Assembly (NCBI GenBank): GCA_023386315.1
Contig: JAEWJZ010000018.1
Span: 1 to 64,000, forward strand
From: Bacillota bacterium
GTDB taxonomy: Bacteria; Bacillota; Clostridia; Lachnospirales; Lachnospiraceae
Reading direction: 5' to 3'
DNA: 64,000 nt
The notes under the pieces are model-generated. The model had not been told where the DNA came from. It ran no database searches and saw only the letters and a list, made by a program, of their open reading frames with translations. The translations under genes were made by a program, and so were the position numbers. Positions 35,224 to 44,066 of the stretch are shown piece by piece. Positions within the stretch are counted from its first letter, which is position 1; the number at the start of each line of letters is the position of its first letter.

Positions 35224-37049
35224 GAATCCATCTCCCCATCTGTGACTGGAAGTGTAAGCATTGCTTTGGTCCACTGACCTTCTACACTCTCAAATTGAAG
35301 TCCGTAATTCTCTCCATAAAATAAGCGGAGCCTTTCATTTACATTATAGATTCCATAGCCTTCTAAACGGTCTGTTACCCCTTTTTTTAATGTTTCATTA
35401 AGAATCTTTAACTTATCCTCTGGAATTCCTGCTCCATTGTCCCATACAATCAGCTTTAATATTTTCTCTGCTTCTTCACCGCATTGTTCTTCATAAATCC
35501 GTATCAACCCTGCCCCCTGCTTCTCTTTGATACCATGATAAATTGAATTCTCCGCCAGAGGCTGTAAAATCAGTTTGATTACTCTTAAATCCAGCCACTG
35601 CTCATCTACATCAATCTGGTAATTTAACTTTGAATGATAGCGGATTCTTTGAATATCCAGATAACTGGAGACATGTTCAATTTCTTCTCTTAAGGTGATA
35701 ATTTCCGCTCCTTTACTCAGTGAAATACGAAAGAATTTCCCCAGGGAATTGGACAAAATACTGATTTCCTCTGCCCCCTGATCGGCAGCCTGCCACGTTA
35801 TGGCATTTAGCGTATTATAGAGAAAATGGGGATTTATCTGGGCCTGCAATGCCCTCAGTTCAGCCTTTCTCTTCTGTTTTTGTACTTCAGCTGCATGATC
35901 CCGCTCCCACTTTAATTCTTCGATTGTCTCATTCTGTTTTCTTACCAGGTTTTGGATCTCTCCGATCATATAGTTAAAACTCTTTGCCAGACTTCCCACT
36001 TCATCTTTATACGGATAAAAAAATCGCGTATTAAAATCTCCTTTTTCAACCAGGCTCATGCGCTTTTCCAGTTTTCTTAAAGAGTTGGTCAACTGATGGG
36101 ATAACAAAAGGATGGCAGTCACACCAACGAAAAAGATCACCCCCATGGTCTCTAAAATTACGTCTCTTAAACTCTGTAAACTGCCCAGCAGAGTTTCTCT
36201 TGATTTCAGCCCAAAGATCTGCCAGCCATTTTCGGAAAGTTGATTGCAAGTCACTAAATACATATTGCCTTTATACTCATAATCGCTGGTGATGACTGCT
36301 CCTTTTTCTCCCTCTTTCCGGGCCAGCTTCATCAGTTCTGCAGAGTCAATGCCTTCTGAGCCGATAATTGTATTTCCTTCCTGATCCAGAATAAGAATCT
36401 TATCAAAAAACTCATATTTTCCTGCTAATAAATGTTCCAGTTCCTTTGTCTTTAACTGAAGAATTAAATATAAGCTGCCCTTATATCCCTCCACACTAAA
36501 TCTTCTCACACAGGGAATAATCTGATCCGTATCCTGAAAGATCTGGTCTGTTTGTGACGGGAACCACTGGATGGCTTTCCCCGGGCCTCCCATATAGGAA
36601 CTGAAATACTCCGACTTTTTAAATTGAAACTGCCAGTTTCGCATTCGGATAAAATTGTCAAATTCCCGCTTGTCTGTATAAATATAGGAAGAATGCAGCA
36701 GACTCTCCCCTGTCTCCAAATCCTTTAAAAAAGAAGATGCGGTCCCCATGGTCTTTATCAGATTCAAATCATTGGGATTGTTTAAATAATCAGAAAAGCT
36801 AACTACAAAGGTATAATTGGTAAGCATACCCTGGGCTCTCTGTCTGATCACTCCAAGCCGCATATCAAGGGTATCCACAATCTGTGCAAGCACACTTTCC
36901 GCACTGACCCTGAAATTCTCTTCGATGTCACGAGACGTATACCGATAATAAGAAAACCCGCTGATTGCCGTTGTTAAAAAAAACATAATACCAAATATCA
37001 GGATAATCTTGCTTCGAAACCGCAGGTTTTTATAAAATTTTTTCATCAT
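35208..37049 (-). CDS. Sensor histidine kinase (YesM-like)
   Basis: This protein of about 613 residues has two membrane spans flanking an extracellular sensor region of roughly 270 residues. A HAMP segment follows (LEKRMSLVEKGDFNTRF), then the His_kinase core AQINPHFLYNTLNAITW with the phospho-histidine near residue 406, and an ATPase domain (QPLAENSIYHG, DNGAGIP). Three ATGs in a row at the start leave 37052, 37049 or 37046 possible. The regulator gene overlaps its end. The pair sits between the permeases and the enzymes of the glycan operon. Confidence 0.92.
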   Translation of the reverse strand: MMKKFYKNLRFRSKIILIFGIMFFLTTAISGFSYYRYTSRDIEENFRVSAESVLAQIVDTLDMRLGVIRQRAQGMLTNYTFVVSFSDYLNNPNDLNLIKTMGTASSFLKDLETGESLLHSSYIYTDKREFDNFIRMRNWQFQFKKSEYFSSYMGGPGKAIQWFPSQTDQIFQDTDQIIPCVRRFSVEGYKGSLYLILQLKTKELEHLLAGKYEFFDKILILDQEGNTIIGSEGIDSAELMKLARKEGEKGAVITSDYEYKGNMYLVTCNQLSENGWQIFGLKSRETLLGSLQSLRDVILETMGVIFFVGVTAILLLSHQLTNSLRKLEKRMSLVEKGDFNTRFFYPYKDEVGSLAKSFNYMIGEIQNLVRKQNETIEELKWERDHAAEVQKQKRKAELRALQAQINPHFLYNTLNAITWQAADQGAEEISILSNSLGKFFRISLSKGAEIITLREEIEHVSSYLDIQRIRYHSKLNYQIDVDEQWLDLRVIKLILQPLAENSIYHGIKEKQGAGLIRIYEEQCGEEAEKILKLIVWDNGAGIPEDKLKILNETLKKGVTDRLEGYGIYNVNERLRLFYGENYGLQFESVEGQWTKAMLTLPVTDGEMDSCIGS

Positions 37050-37163
37050 CATTTCCCTTATTTTATCGCCTTTCCTGGTATGTGTTTTCAATACCATTCT
37101 ATCATAACATCCGAAAGGCCGAATAGCCAGAACACAGGCTGTTCCGGCTATGAAATGTAAAGG

Positions 37164-38048
37164 CTAACCTTTTACCGCACCGGCTGTCAGCCCTGCAATA
37201 AACTGTTTATTAGAAAACATGTATACGATTAAGATTGGGATAATCGCTATAGAAGCACCTGCAAGCATAATATGCCACTCCGCCGCTGAATTCACGGAAT
37301 ACTTTAGCTGGACAACCGCAACAGTCAAAGTCTGAAGCTTTGGTATGGAAATTGTCATGATTAAACTGGTGATATAGTCATTCCACGCATTCCGGAAGGA
37401 GAATAACGCCACAACTGCAAGAATTGGCTTGCTTAATGGAAGAAGGATGCGGGAATATACCCCGTAAATGCTGCAACCGTCTATAATCGCGGCTTCATCT
37501 AATTCCTTCGGGATTCCTTTGGTAAATCCCATAACCAGAAATACATTGGTGGCCTGGCCTCCGGTCAAAGCAATCACCAGCGCAAATATGGTTTTGTTGA
37601 TTTTCAGTGCACGGAGCAGTTCATAAATGGGATAGAGCGTAACCGATCCAAGTGACACAAACATCATGGACATATAAAGTGCAAGCAGAATCTTTTTCCC
37701 TGCAAAGTTTTTTCTTGCCATAACAAACCCGGCAAGTGAAGTGGTGAATACTGCAAGAATCGTCACTGATACGCTGACCATTACGCTGTTTAACGTATAT
37801 TTTGTAAAATCAGCCTGAATAAACGCTTTGTAATAGTTTTCAAAATGCCACGCACTGGGGAAGAAACCGCCTCCCTGGGTCAGTTCTGCATTTGTCTTAA
37901 ACGATCCAAGAATGGTATAAATCACTGGATACAGTGTAAAAACAATCATAATCACCAAAAAGATCCATTTTGAAATTAACGCAGCCCAGGCTTTGTCAGA
38001 CAGATGTACTTTATTCATTCTGATATTCTGTGCGTTTGCTTCTGTCAT
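37164..38048 (-). CDS. Sugar ABC transporter permease (MalG-like)
   Basis: This 294-residue inner-membrane permease of the CUT1 family has six spans. The cytoplasmic EAA loop ELDEAAIIDGCSIYGVYSRI contacts the ATPase. It lies 11 bp after the partner permease. No ATP-binding gene is in the operon, so the complex probably uses a shared MsmX/UgpC-type ATPase encoded elsewhere, as is common in Firmicutes. The C-terminal sequence LTAGAVKG is typical for the family. Confidence 0.93.
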   Translation of the reverse strand: MTEANAQNIRMNKVHLSDKAWAALISKWIFLVIMIVFTLYPVIYTILGSFKTNAELTQGGGFFPSAWHFENYYKAFIQADFTKYTLNSVMVSVSVTILAVFTTSLAGFVMARKNFAGKKILLALYMSMMFVSLGSVTLYPIYELLRALKINKTIFALVIALTGGQATNVFLVMGFTKGIPKELDEAAIIDGCSIYGVYSRILLPLSKPILAVVALFSFRNAWNDYITSLIMTISIPKLQTLTVAVVQLKYSVNSAAEWHIMLAGASIAIIPILIVYMFSNKQFIAGLTAGAVKG

Positions 38049-38059
38049 ATTCCGCCTCC

Positions 38060-38995
38060 TTAATAAATATCATCCAGTTTCTTAGAAACCTTTAAGTATA
38101 TCACCGTAACCACACCTGCAATAACGGCAGAAACCACACTGACTGCCGCGCCGTAGCCATACTGGGGGACTGTTGCTTCCGCGGCAGAAATCGGGAAGAA
38201 ATACCGATAGCCGTAAAGAGACATGACCATGGTTGCATTATTGGGGCCTCCCTCGGTAAGTACCATAACATTGGTTATATCATGAAAAGCAGATGTAATT
38301 GCCAGCATCATAATGATCTTTAAAATCGGTCCCAGCATCGGAATGATGATATACCAGATAGTCTGTAGTTTTCCTGCTCCGTCGATTCTGGCACTTTCAA
38401 TGGCATCCTCAGATACCTGCTGGATTCCTGCTATGAAATAAACCATATAGTTTCCTACACCGCCCCAGACGGCAGTCATAATGAGCGTCTTCATCGCGTG
38501 GTCTTTTCCAAGCCAGTTTATGGGATGACTGATGATTCCTGATTCTAAAAGATATTTATTGATTTCACCATTATAAGCATTAAACAATAAGTAAAATACA
38601 AGACCCATGACGGCAGAACTCATGATCGTGGGCAGAAACATAATACTCTGGGTGACTCCATTTCCACGTTTCTGCTGATTTAAAAGAAATGCGAGGAAAA
38701 AAGCCAGAGGGATAATAAAAATAACTTTCCCAAATCCGTAAGTAAACGTATGAAGTACACTTTCCCAGTACACTTTATCCCGGAATACTCTTGCTAAATT
38801 AGCAAAACCCACAAATATCGGCACCCCTGTTCCATAGCCGCCATATTGATAGAATACATACTTTAACGTCCAAACAACCGGATACAGAGAACAGGCTGTA
38901 AAAAGAATCAGATTTGGCAGTAAAAACGAATATGTCTGCAGGTTGCGTTTTAAAGTCTTTTTTATTCTGGGATTCCTGCTTATCGTTTCTTTCAT
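38060..38995 (-). CDS. Sugar ABC transporter permease (MalF-like)
   Basis: This 311-residue CUT1 permease begins with a basic cytoplasmic N-terminus (RNPRIKKTLKRNLQTYS), then six spans. The EAA loop is AIESARIDGAGKLQTIWYII. It pairs with the downstream MalG-like subunit. It is separated from the solute-binding protein gene by a stable hairpin that probably lowers expression of the permeases relative to the binding protein. Confidence 0.93.
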   Translation of the reverse strand: MKETISRNPRIKKTLKRNLQTYSFLLPNLILFTACSLYPVVWTLKYVFYQYGGYGTGVPIFVGFANLARVFRDKVYWESVLHTFTYGFGKVIFIIPLAFFLAFLLNQQKRGNGVTQSIMFLPTIMSSAVMGLVFYLLFNAYNGEINKYLLESGIISHPINWLGKDHAMKTLIMTAVWGGVGNYMVYFIAGIQQVSEDAIESARIDGAGKLQTIWYIIIPMLGPILKIIMMLAITSAFHDITNVMVLTEGGPNNATMVMSLYGYRYFFPISAAEATVPQYGYGAAVSVVSAVIAGVVTVIYLKVSKKLDDIY

Positions 38996-39015
38996 CTGTG
39001 TACTCCTTTCTTAAC

Positions 39016-39055
39016 GAAAGAGGGGCTGCCTCTTTTTGAAGTGGCCCCTCTTTTC
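39016..39055 (-). terminator. Intercistronic hairpin, partial terminator
   Basis: The arms GAAAAGAGGGGC and GCCCCTCTTTC lie between the solute-binding protein gene and the permeases. The short T-run suggests leaky termination or mRNA stabilisation. Confidence 0.65.
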
Positions 39056-39069
39056 CATTACTTACTTAT

Positions 39070-40518
39070 TTACTGCAATGTTGGATTCATCGGATCATAA
39101 CCGGGAATCTTTACTTCATAGCCTGTGTTATTTTTAACAGCTTCCCGATAGGCCTTGTTATAACGATCTGTTAATTCCTTTAATGCAGCATCTGCATCTG
39201 CATCTCCGTAGTAAATCGATTCACAGGTCTTAAACATATCCTCGCCTTCCACGACCATACCGGAAGCAAATGCTGAGTGAGGCGGCTTTGGAAGAAGTGC
39301 GTCAATATCGGTAATCAGAAGCCATTTTTTATTCTGGAAATCAATACTTGGTTTTGCTTTTGCAATGACACTTGGAAGAATGCTCACACCGTAACCGCCT
39401 TCATAGTAACCAACCAGATAATCTTCATTTGCGAAAATATCTTTGTATACTTTAAATGCCTTTTCAAGGTTTGGGCTCTTCGCATTAAGAACATAGCCGC
39501 CGGTCCCGGTAAAGTACTGTTTTCCGGCTGCTTTACCTCCAATTGTCGGAATCGGAACACAATCCCATTTATCTGAATCCATAGGGAACTGATTCTGGTA
39601 TACTCCTGGTTCTGCATGGCTGTATGACATGTACATGCCAATTTTTCCTGCTGCAAACTGCGTTCTTAACGGATCAATATCAAGGGACTCACAGCCGGGG
39701 AATGCGCTGTCCTCAGAAAGCAGTTCTTTCCATAATTTGAGTGACTCTGCCCAGGGTGTGAAGTCATATTCTCCCTTAGCAAAGTCGTATCCATAAACAA
39801 GACCTGTTTCACGTTCAAGTCCTACCATCAAGGACCGCAGTAAGCCGGAGCTTGCACTCTTCATATTTTCAGCAAACCCATAAATCCCTTCACCTGATAG
39901 CTTAGAAGTAATGAGTTTGGAATCTGCCACCATTTCTTCTAACGTTTTTGGCGGTTCTGCAATCCCCACGCGTGCGAATATTTCTTTATTATAGAAGAGA
40001 CGGCAGGTCGTTCCATTGGTGGAAATAAAGTAAAGCTTTCCGTCCAGTTCATTATACCCAGGGAAGATGACATCCTTGAAATACGCCTTCATATCATCAT
40101 CCATAAAGTCATAGAGATTTGCCCACTGGCCTTCATTTACGTATTTATCAAACATCTGCTCCTGCTGAACCATGATATCAGGCAGTTCACCGCTTTGTAC
40201 CGCCATGTCAATAGCCTGAACGTAATTGTCCGTATAGAGCTGATAATTTACCTGAATATTATCTGTATTGGTTTTGTTATACTCGTCAACCTTTTCCTGT
40301 ACATAGGATGCATCATGGCGATCCTTCGACCAGATATTAATTATGGTTTTATCCCCGCTCGCCGCCTTCCCGTCAGACGATGCCGCTGTTGTTTCCGCTG
40401 CCGCTGTCGTCTGCGCGTTTGTTGTTTCATTCGTTCCTGTTCCGCCGGAACAACCAGCCAGCGTACCCGCTGTCATGAGTGCAACGATCGTAATTGCTCC
40501 AATTTGTTTTAACCTCAT
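39070..40518 (-). CDS. Sugar-binding lipoprotein of ABC transporter
   Basis: This extracellular solute-binding protein has 482 residues from ATG 40518, which follows GGAGG. The signal peptide ends in TLAGC with the lipidated Cys23, then a low-complexity Thr/Ala linker and a bacterial substrate-binding domain (INIWSKDRHDASYVQEKV, GELPDIMVQQEQMFDKY, YFTGTGGYVLNAKSP). It is the first gene of the glycan operon and delivers the saccharide to the permeases. The longer frame start at 40536 has no ribosome site. Confidence 0.92.
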   Translation of the reverse strand: MRLKQIGAITIVALMTAGTLAGCSGGTGTNETTNAQTTAAAETTAASSDGKAASGDKTIINIWSKDRHDASYVQEKVDEYNKTNTDNIQVNYQLYTDNYVQAIDMAVQSGELPDIMVQQEQMFDKYVNEGQWANLYDFMDDDMKAYFKDVIFPGYNELDGKLYFISTNGTTCRLFYNKEIFARVGIAEPPKTLEEMVADSKLITSKLSGEGIYGFAENMKSASSGLLRSLMVGLERETGLVYGYDFAKGEYDFTPWAESLKLWKELLSEDSAFPGCESLDIDPLRTQFAAGKIGMYMSYSHAEPGVYQNQFPMDSDKWDCVPIPTIGGKAAGKQYFTGTGGYVLNAKSPNLEKAFKVYKDIFANEDYLVGYYEGGYGVSILPSVIAKAKPSIDFQNKKWLLITDIDALLPKPPHSAFASGMVVEGEDMFKTCESIYYGDADADAALKELTDRYNKAYREAVKNNTGYEVKIPGYDPMNPTLQ

Positions 40519-40553
40519 AAGATGTTTTCCTCCCATTTCTTGTTTATGGGTCC

Positions 40554-40582
40554 ATTATACGAAATAAACCGATAACCGTAAA
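40554..40582 (-). promoter_or_regulatory. Promoter of the glycan operon
   Basis: The minus strand reads TTTACG, 17 bases, TATAAT. The poor -35 fits dependence on the AraC-type activator. Upstream DNA to about 40700 is free of genes and may hold its sites. Confidence 0.6.
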
Positions 40583-40723
40583 TGCAATATCCGCCTATCC
40601 CATGTTCGAAATCCGATGTTCCAGTTCATAGTCTGTACACATTTATATTTTTGTTGATGTTCCTCACCCACAAGAGATTCTTTGCATCCTTTATGAATTA
40701 TACTGCAGCCGCAGAATACCAAA

Positions 40724-40765
40724 AATCCCAGTAATACAAGTTTCCTTGTAAATACTGGGATTCTT
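40724..40765. terminator. Terminator after acylphosphatase gene
   Basis: A long interrupted stem (AATCCCAGTA with TACTGGGATT, inner TACAAG/CTTGTA) is followed on the minus strand by ATTTTTGG. Confidence 0.75.
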
Positions 40766-40778
40766 AAAATTCCTTTTT

Positions 40779-41054
40779 TTATCTCATCTGAAATCCAGAC
40801 TCATGTCTGACAGGTACTAAATCCGCCTCATAATGACTGATTACGATAAAACGGTCACCTTTTAATATATCAAACAAGTGATCAATTTTTTCCCGTTCCC
40901 CCTGGATTTCCATCTCCACACGTCCATCATCCAAATTTCTCACCCAGCCTGCCAGTTTAAACTGATTGGCAAACTGCATGACCCGAAAGCGGAAACCCAC
41001 ACCCTGAACTCTTCCGCTGATATAAAAATGCTGTCTGATAATTTCTATGCTCAT
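40779..41054 (-). CDS. acyP: Acylphosphatase
   Basis: This 91-residue enzyme hydrolyses acyl phosphates such as acetyl phosphate. The phosphate-binding loop GRVQGVGFRFRV, with the catalytic arginine, and the catalytic asparagine in GWVRNLDDGRVE are present. The start overlaps the stop of the GGDEF-EAL gene by four bases, so the two are translationally coupled. Confidence 0.95.
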   Translation of the reverse strand: MSIEIIRQHFYISGRVQGVGFRFRVMQFANQFKLAGWVRNLDDGRVEMEIQGEREKIDHLFDILKGDRFIVISHYEADLVPVRHESGFQMR

Positions 41055-43201
41055 GTATTCACCGCCTTATATGCATCTTGCGGAACCAGAATCACTGTTT
41101 CTTTAAGGAGTTTTTCAAAGGATTCCACTGGCATCGGTCTGGCAAAAACATATCCCTGTACAATATTGCATCCTGCTGTTTTTAAGAATTCAACTGTTTC
41201 CGTATATTCCACCCCTTCTGCAATCGTTTTAATCTGAAGTTCCTTAGCCATATGAATGATATTGGATATTACAATGCGTTCTCTTCTGATATCACTGCTT
41301 TTTCTGAAAAACATTATATCCAGTTTAACAATATCAATTGATAGATTTTTTAAAAGGTTCAAGGAAGAGTAGCCTGCACCGAAGTCATCAAGGGAGCAGA
41401 TAAATCCCTTTTCATGAAGTCTCGCCACCAGACTGTTAAAAACAATATCATCAGTAAGCATAACCGTTTCTGTAAATTCTAATTCCAGCAAACCGTCCGG
41501 AATCTCGTATTTCTCCTTAATACTTCCATAGTAATCCACAAAATCATCTCTGAGAATCCCTACTTTTGAAACATTGACAGCAAGGTTAATAGGTTTACTT
41601 CCTGATTTTAAATATTGGTGAAACCACTGGCAGGACCTTTCAAACATATAACGATCCAGCATAATGATTTTTTCGTCCCGTTCCATGATGGGAATAAACT
41701 GTCCGGGCAGTATGGTTCCTTTTCTGGGATTTTCCCATCTTACCAGCACTTCTCCCCCCACGATCTCATCATTCATCTGTATAGAGACCTTTGGCTGTAT
41801 AAAAATCCGGAATTCCTGCCTTTCTATGGCACCTTCCATTTCCGATTCCAGCTCCGATTCATCTACAACCTTGTCCCACATTTCCTTATTGAAAATACCG
41901 AACTGGTTTCCCGGCAGATTTTTTATGTATTTTTGTGCAATGTTGGCTCGATTTACAATAGTATCTATGGATACGTTCCTGTCCTCTTCCTCCAGAAAAT
42001 AAACTCCCATGCAAAGTTCCGTTGCGATTCTTTTATTATAAGATAATTCCTTCAGTCGAAACTCTTCAATCAGTTTTTGAAAGCAATTTTTCAATTCCAC
42101 CCGCGTTTCATATTGATAGAGTCCTACAAAATTATCTGCCGACACTCTGCAGAACAGGGAATTCTGCCCCGAGCATTTTTGCAGCAGGCCTGCAATCTCT
42201 ATTAAAATCCGGTCTCCTTCTTCATATCCAAGAACATCATTAATAAATTTAAATTTTTTGATATCACAATACCATACCGCATAACTCTTTAAGTCCGCAG
42301 TCCGCAGGATCCGTTCCGCTTCTTTTTTAAATGAGTGAAAGTTCCGGCTGCGGGTCAGGGAATCCGTATATGCAATGTTTACCAACGTCTTCTGATTTGC
42401 TGCTATTGTCCTGTACTGTTTGTAGAAAAACACAAAAAACAAACTCGAAGATATCAAAATCATAATCCCAAGTCCAACAGCTGTCTCCATATATCTGTCT
42501 TGAAATCCTGATTCCGAAAAAACATTCAATAGATACCAGTCATTGTAATCCAGTGGAATTAAAACAGCAAGCTCATGATTATTCTCTAAAAAATTCAATT
42601 CCGATGATGTCTGCTGATTGTTGGTTATCATATCATAAATTTTATTTTTTATGTTATTCCAGTCAGCTGTATCACGATTACCGGCTGATGCCACTAAACA
42701 TCCCCTGTTATCAAAAACAGCACAGATACCGTCTCCTGCCAGAGTCTGAGTATTCAGTATCTGTTTCAGCAAATCCCGGGCATTCCCTGTGTACAGGTAT
42801 CCCAGGGGCTGGTTATTTTTCCCTCTTATCAATACATTGAAATAGGAGTCTTCTCTGTCCAGCCTTGACCAGTCCAGCTTTTCGGAATACTCTATCTTCA
42901 TTCCTTCCATCGAAAAATTCATCCGGTTAATAATTTCCGGAAGCTGCCTGGCATGATCAGAATCCATACCACTAAAGCCTGCAGCTATGGTTTGTAACAG
43001 GTGTATGTCGCCTTCAATCCGGCTTTTGACCGTAAACTGATTCTGCCTTGCAGCGCTATAGTAATAATCATTATTTTCTTTTTCATTTTTCTGTATCCTA
43101 TAGATAAGAAAACTTAAACAGCAGATGATTAAAAACAGCCATAGGAGTACAGGAATCGCCATATCAAATTTTCCAATCCTATTCTCATCCTTAGCATGCA
43201 T
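41051..43201 (-). CDS. Membrane GGDEF-EAL protein, likely c-di-GMP phosphodiesterase
   Basis: This 716-residue protein has an N-terminal span, an extracytoplasmic sensor region to about residue 225, a second span (GLGIMILISSSLFFVFFY), then GGDEF and EAL domains. The GGDEF signature is degenerate (RVSADNF near residue 353), so cyclase activity is unlikely. The EAL domain reads EVLVRW near residue 484 and keeps ELEFTETVML, LDDFGAGYSSL, KLDIMF, AEGVEY and QGYVFARPMP, so it is probably an active phosphodiesterase, possibly gated by GTP on the GGDEF domain. Confidence 0.92.
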   Translation of the reverse strand: MHAKDENRIGKFDMAIPVLLWLFLIICCLSFLIYRIQKNEKENNDYYYSAARQNQFTVKSRIEGDIHLLQTIAAGFSGMDSDHARQLPEIINRMNFSMEGMKIEYSEKLDWSRLDREDSYFNVLIRGKNNQPLGYLYTGNARDLLKQILNTQTLAGDGICAVFDNRGCLVASAGNRDTADWNNIKNKIYDMITNNQQTSSELNFLENNHELAVLIPLDYNDWYLLNVFSESGFQDRYMETAVGLGIMILISSSLFFVFFYKQYRTIAANQKTLVNIAYTDSLTRSRNFHSFKKEAERILRTADLKSYAVWYCDIKKFKFINDVLGYEEGDRILIEIAGLLQKCSGQNSLFCRVSADNFVGLYQYETRVELKNCFQKLIEEFRLKELSYNKRIATELCMGVYFLEEEDRNVSIDTIVNRANIAQKYIKNLPGNQFGIFNKEMWDKVVDESELESEMEGAIERQEFRIFIQPKVSIQMNDEIVGGEVLVRWENPRKGTILPGQFIPIMERDEKIIMLDRYMFERSCQWFHQYLKSGSKPINLAVNVSKVGILRDDFVDYYGSIKEKYEIPDGLLELEFTETVMLTDDIVFNSLVARLHEKGFICSLDDFGAGYSSLNLLKNLSIDIVKLDIMFFRKSSDIRRERIVISNIIHMAKELQIKTIAEGVEYTETVEFLKTAGCNIVQGYVFARPMPVESFEKLLKETVILVPQDAYKAVNT

Positions 43202-43317
43202 AAAAGTCAGACTCCTTAAAAAATAAAAACTGACATCTGGTTCTTTTATGTTAATTATAGCTTTTTATGGTACGTTTGGCAATGATTACATAATCTAAGT
43301 TTTTTTTCATAAAAGGG

Positions 43318-43346
43318 TTGATTTTTCACATTCTATTTGTTATACT
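43318..43346 (+). promoter_or_regulatory. Promoter of tRNA-Thr
   Basis: TTGATT, 17 bases, TATACT, ending 34 bp before the tRNA. Confidence 0.7.
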
Positions 43347-43380
43347 GTCATAGGTTCGGCACTCGCCGAAATTCCGGATT

Positions 43381-43453
43381 GCTTCCGTAGCGCAGTTGGT
43401 AGCGCAACGCATTCGTAATGCGTGGGTCGGGGGTTCGAGTCCCCCCGGAAGCT
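43381..43453 (+). tRNA. tRNA-Thr (anticodon CGT)
   Basis: This is a 73-nt tRNA. The acceptor stem GCTTCCG pairs with CGGAAGC, the anticodon loop TTCGTAA gives CGT, and the T-arm is GGGGG-TTCGAGT-CCCCC. It marks the border between core genes and the accessory region. Confidence 0.95.
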
Positions 43454-43460
43454 GTTAGAA

Positions 43461-43486
43461 AACCTCGTGTTTACGGGGTTTTTTTA
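43461..43486 (+). terminator. tRNA-Thr terminator
   Basis: The arms AACCTCGT and ACGGGGTT are followed by TTTTTT. Confidence 0.85.
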
Positions 43487-43502
43487 TGTATATTTTTATC
43501 TT

Positions 43503-43706
43503 TTAAACTTTTAATTCAGGCAGCCCGGCTATTGACGTAAGAAGTGAAATAATACCGGCTAATCCAGCTGTAGAAGTTACCATAACCCAGTTGACTTCCG
43601 ACATAGCCGCTGAGGTTCCTATTGTAGCAATAGCGGTTTGTGCCATTGTTTTTATTGCTCTGATTCCTGCGGCTTTTATCCATCTTATCAGATATTCTTT
43701 ATTCAT
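43503..43706 (-). CDS. Phage r1t-type holin-like protein
   Basis: This 67-residue protein matches the phage r1t holin pattern: a basic N-terminus with RWIKAAGIRAIKTMAQTAIA, a first membrane helix, then NWVMVTSTAGLAGIISLLTS as a second helix and GLPEL at the end. Holins make membrane holes that release endolysin. The start follows AAGGAGG. No endolysin or other phage gene is adjacent, so it looks like a stranded prophage or mobile-element gene next to tRNA-Thr. Confidence 0.85.
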   Translation of the reverse strand: MNKEYLIRWIKAAGIRAIKTMAQTAIATIGTSAAMSEVNWVMVTSTAGLAGIISLLTSIAGLPELKV

Positions 43707-43807
43707 TCCTTTTCCTCCTTATAAAACATCATCTATAATATAAAATATGCCAGCTCCGACAATTTTATTAATGATTCTACATTTCCATACTGCCGAATTA
43801 TCAAAAA

Positions 43808-43829
43808 AACCGACACTTAAGCCGGCTTC
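43808..43829 (-). terminator. Terminator after small membrane protein
   Basis: The arms CCGGC and GTCGG are followed on the minus strand by TTTTTTT. Confidence 0.6.
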
Positions 43830-43839
43830 TTCTATAATA

Positions 43840-43965
43840 TCAAGTATTCTTTTTTATATAAATTTTAAGTGCTTTTATAGCAAGAAATAAAGCATACATA
43901 CACATTCCAATACCGAATAATCCTAAGAGTAAAAGGATTAAATTAAAAATAGTAAAAATCAACAT
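43840..43965 (-). CDS. Small membrane protein, 41 aa
   Basis: This 41-codon frame starts nine bases after AAGGAGG. It encodes one long hydrophobic stretch (FTIFNLILLLLGLFGIGMCM, then YALFLAI) ending in a lysine-rich tail (KALKIYIKKNT). It is followed by an intrinsic terminator. I do not recognise a family. Together with the neighbouring holin-like gene it may be phage- or element-derived. Confidence 0.55.
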   Translation of the reverse strand: MLIFTIFNLILLLLGLFGIGMCMYALFLAIKALKIYIKKNT

Positions 43966-44001
43966 TCTGACAGCCCTCCTTATAATACCGGGAAACCAAA
44001 G

Positions 44002-44028
44002 AAAAGCCCCGTATTAAACGAGGTTTTT
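44002..44028 (-). terminator. Terminator of the CxCxxC protein gene
   Basis: The arms AAAAACCTCG and CGGGGCTTTT (one mismatch) are followed on the minus strand by CTTTGG. It resembles the tRNA-Thr terminator. Confidence 0.6.
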
Positions 44029-44066
44029 CCGATTTGCATGTATGGATGGTTTAAAACTCTGATGGT

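Noticed and set aside
43760..43838. Short leftward frame upstream of the holin gene
   Set aside because: It would start inside the preceding terminator, lacks a ribosome site and is only about 23 codons long.
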